Shown piece after piece: positions 5,136-5,811 of a DNA stretch of 5,811 nt. The stretch is from Bryobacterales bacterium (lineage in GTDB: Bacteria > Acidobacteriota > Terriglobia > Bryobacterales > Bryobacteraceae). The first letter of the stretch is position 1; each line of letters opens with the position of its first letter. Below the pieces are notes generated by a model. The model saw only the letters and a program-made list of their open reading frames with translations. It ran no database searches and was not told the DNA's origin. The position numbers and the translations under genes are program-made. The DNA lies in assembly GCA_003132905.1 (NCBI GenBank), contig PKZC01000098.1, positions 7,469 through 13,279 of the forward strand. The letters run 5' to 3'.

Positions 5136-5589
5136 TTTTTTCCCGCCACGGCTTCAGTTCGTGGCTCTCGAGCAGGATGCGGATCGTCTCCCGGCCCACC
5201 TGCGGCGCCAGTTTCCGCTTGACCGCCTCGGTAGCGACCAACCGCACACTCCACCGCGCAATGCCCTCGGGCGGCGAACCGCACACCATGGCGATGATTC
5301 GCTGGCTCTGGCCTACGTCCAGCGTTCGCTGTTTCCCTGGCCGGGGCTTTTCGTACAGTGCCGATTCCAGCCCTTGCTCCTCATAACGCCGGGCAACTGC
5401 TCTCACCGTTTTCGCCGCCACACCCACATTGGCCGCCACCTGCGCCGCCTTCTGACCAATGTCGAGCTGGCGCAGAATCGAAGCACGCCGCAAAACACGC
5501 GCCGATTCCCGCCCCTTGGTCAGCATCCCAGCAAGCTGCCGCCGATCCTTCCTTCCCAACTGGACATGCACCCGATGATAGCTTTGCAT
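5068..5589 (-). CDS. IS630 transposase, N-terminal half (frame A)
   Basis: DNA-binding half of the transposase. I choose ATG at 5589-5587 (product begins MQSYHRVHVQLGRKDRR); an in-frame GTG at 5613 is also possible. A GGAG sits just ahead of the ATG, closer than ideal. A first helix-turn-helix (residues about 20-60: RRASILRQLDIGQKAAQVAA, then NVGVAAKTVRAVARRYEEQG) is followed by a linker, KPRPGKQRTLD. A second winged-helix-like region follows (about 75-150), ending ETIRILLESHELKPWREK. These are the HTH arrangement of IS630 proteins, which recognise the terminal repeats. After ...PWREK the frame runs on for 23 unrelated, Arg/Pro-rich codons to a stop at 5070-5068, while the true continuation is in the next frame. 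The break is at the A7 run 5141-5135. Confidence 0.8.
   Translation of the reverse strand: MQSYHRVHVQLGRKDRRQLAGMLTKGRESARVLRRASILRQLDIGQKAAQVAANVGVAAKTVRAVARRYEEQGLESALYEKPRPGKQRTLDVGQSQRIIAMVCGSPPEGIARWSVRLVATEAVKRKLAPQVGRETIRILLESHELKPWREKNVVHSSTRRRVRPQDGRRPGGI
5135..5141 (-). other. A7 run at the transposase frame junction
   Basis: On the minus strand the sequence is CGG GAA AAA AAT G in frame A. Dropping one A (or a +1 step) gives CGG GAA AAA ATG TGG, restoring the family sequence PWREK-MWCIP. A homopolymer of seven A is a known setting for transcriptional slippage or ribosomal frameshifting in IS elements, but also for simple mutation or sequencing error. Confidence 0.6.
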
Positions 5590-5644
5590 GTCTCCACTAT
5601 GCGGCCATTCCACTCGTTCAAGAAGTGACTGAAAAGGTACATCA

Positions 5645-5661
5645 TTATACGGTCAAAGACC
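5645..5661 (-). repeat. IS630 right terminal inverted repeat
   Basis: Read inward on the minus strand: GGTCTTTGACCGTATAA. It shares the GACCG core and TAA with the left end. It also supplies the TGA (5655-5653) that now ends the truncated IS66 frame. Confidence 0.75.
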
Positions 5662-5811
5662 TAGCAGCTCCAGTACGAAGCGGCATTCGCTGGGGAAGTT
5701 CTCCGCGACCTCCACGAACTGCCGGCGTCCGTGCGCGAGGCAGTTGGCCAGCAGGATTTCCACGCCCCCGGGTAACTTCGGAACATTGCGCGACAACGCA
5801 TCGCACATCTG
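5662..5811 (-). pseudogene. IS66-family transposase (TnpC) fragment, cut by the IS630 element
   Basis: The minus-strand frame entering from the right edge gives 50 residues: QMCDALSRNVPKLPGGVEIL, LANCLAHGRRQFVEVAENFP and SECRFVLELL. The ANCLAHxRRxFxEVAxxFPxEC pattern is characteristic of the DDE transposase of IS66 elements (between the second Asp and the Glu). The gene begins outside the window. At CTA (5664-5662) it runs into the IS630 right end and stops two codons later (TGA at 5655-5653). The residues that should follow, including the catalytic Glu, are missing and are not found beyond the IS630 element, so the copy is dead. Confidence 0.8.

Larger units (their letters stand above)
4461..5661 (-). 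mobile_element. IS630-family insertion sequence, complete (about 1.2 kb)
   Basis: Boundaries come from imperfect terminal inverted repeats with 12 of the first 17 positions identical: left end GTTCTAAGACCGCGTAA from 4461 inward, right end GGTCTTTGACCGTATAA from 5661 inward. Both ends are flanked by the dinucleotide TA (4459-4460 and 5662-5663), the target duplication typical of IS630/Tc1/mariner transposition. The wider target reads TGC-TA-GCA if the element is removed, a palindrome containing CTAG, in line with the family's known preference. The transposase lies on the minus strand; its stop codon (4466-4464) falls inside the left repeat. Length is normal for the family. The transposase is split into two frames, so activity depends on frameshifting or is lost. 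Confidence 0.85.

Noticed and set aside
4767..5222. 151-codon plus-strand ORF inside the IS630 element
   Set aside because: It is antisense to the DDE transposase, whose catalytic motifs are clear on the other strand.
1..5811. CRISPR array, tRNA or rRNA genes
   Set aside because: No regularly spaced repeats, cloverleaf or TpsiC-loop signatures, or rRNA-like segments were seen on either strand.

Overview
The window looks like an accessory stretch of a moderately GC-rich Gram-negative-type chromosome. An orphan Flp (type IVb) pilin, a large membrane kinase-like protein ending in PilZ, a RelE/ParE toxin-antitoxin pair and IS630/IS66 elements together would fit a soil Acidobacteriota. No rRNA or other phylogenetic marker is present, so this placement is only an inference.

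Layout, left to right. Positions 3-392 hold the C-terminal end of a DUF932 (phage/plasmid-type) protein, closed by a clear intrinsic terminator at 428-460. Positions 393-957 hold only a weak, possibly frameshifted hypothetical gene (528-773, with a possible continuation to 856). On the minus strand, 958-1149 encodes a complete Flp-type pilin with a canonical prepilin cleavage site. A 335-bp divergent intergenic region separates it from the plus-strand gene 1485-3296. That gene encodes a 603-residue membrane protein with two membrane segments, a HisKA-like dimerisation helix, an intact HATPase_c domain and a C-terminal PilZ domain. The expected phosphoacceptor histidine in its H-box is replaced by asparagine (N246), and the neighbouring E and R are also changed. 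This is the most unusual item here: a probable non-phosphorylating 'pseudo-kinase' fused to a c-di-GMP-binding module, divergent from a pilin gene.

From 3297 on, the window becomes a patchwork of mobile debris. It contains a short hydrophobic ORF, a roughly 75-bp scrap of a tyrosine recombinase on the minus strand, and an intact antitoxin/toxin pair (3760-4317) with a candidate promoter and an operator-like inverted repeat. An IS630-family element follows at 4461-5661. It is bounded by TA dinucleotides and imperfect inverted repeats, and its transposase is split into two frames at a run of seven A. The right flank of that element is the middle of an IS66-family transposase gene, cut off exactly at the IS630 end and running out of the window. 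The left flank does not continue the IS66 gene, so more than a simple insertion has happened here.

The kinase-PilZ protein and the Flp pilin may share regulation. The toxin-antitoxin pair and the IS elements look like independent selfish or stabilising cargo. All statements are from reading the sequence; no database search was run.
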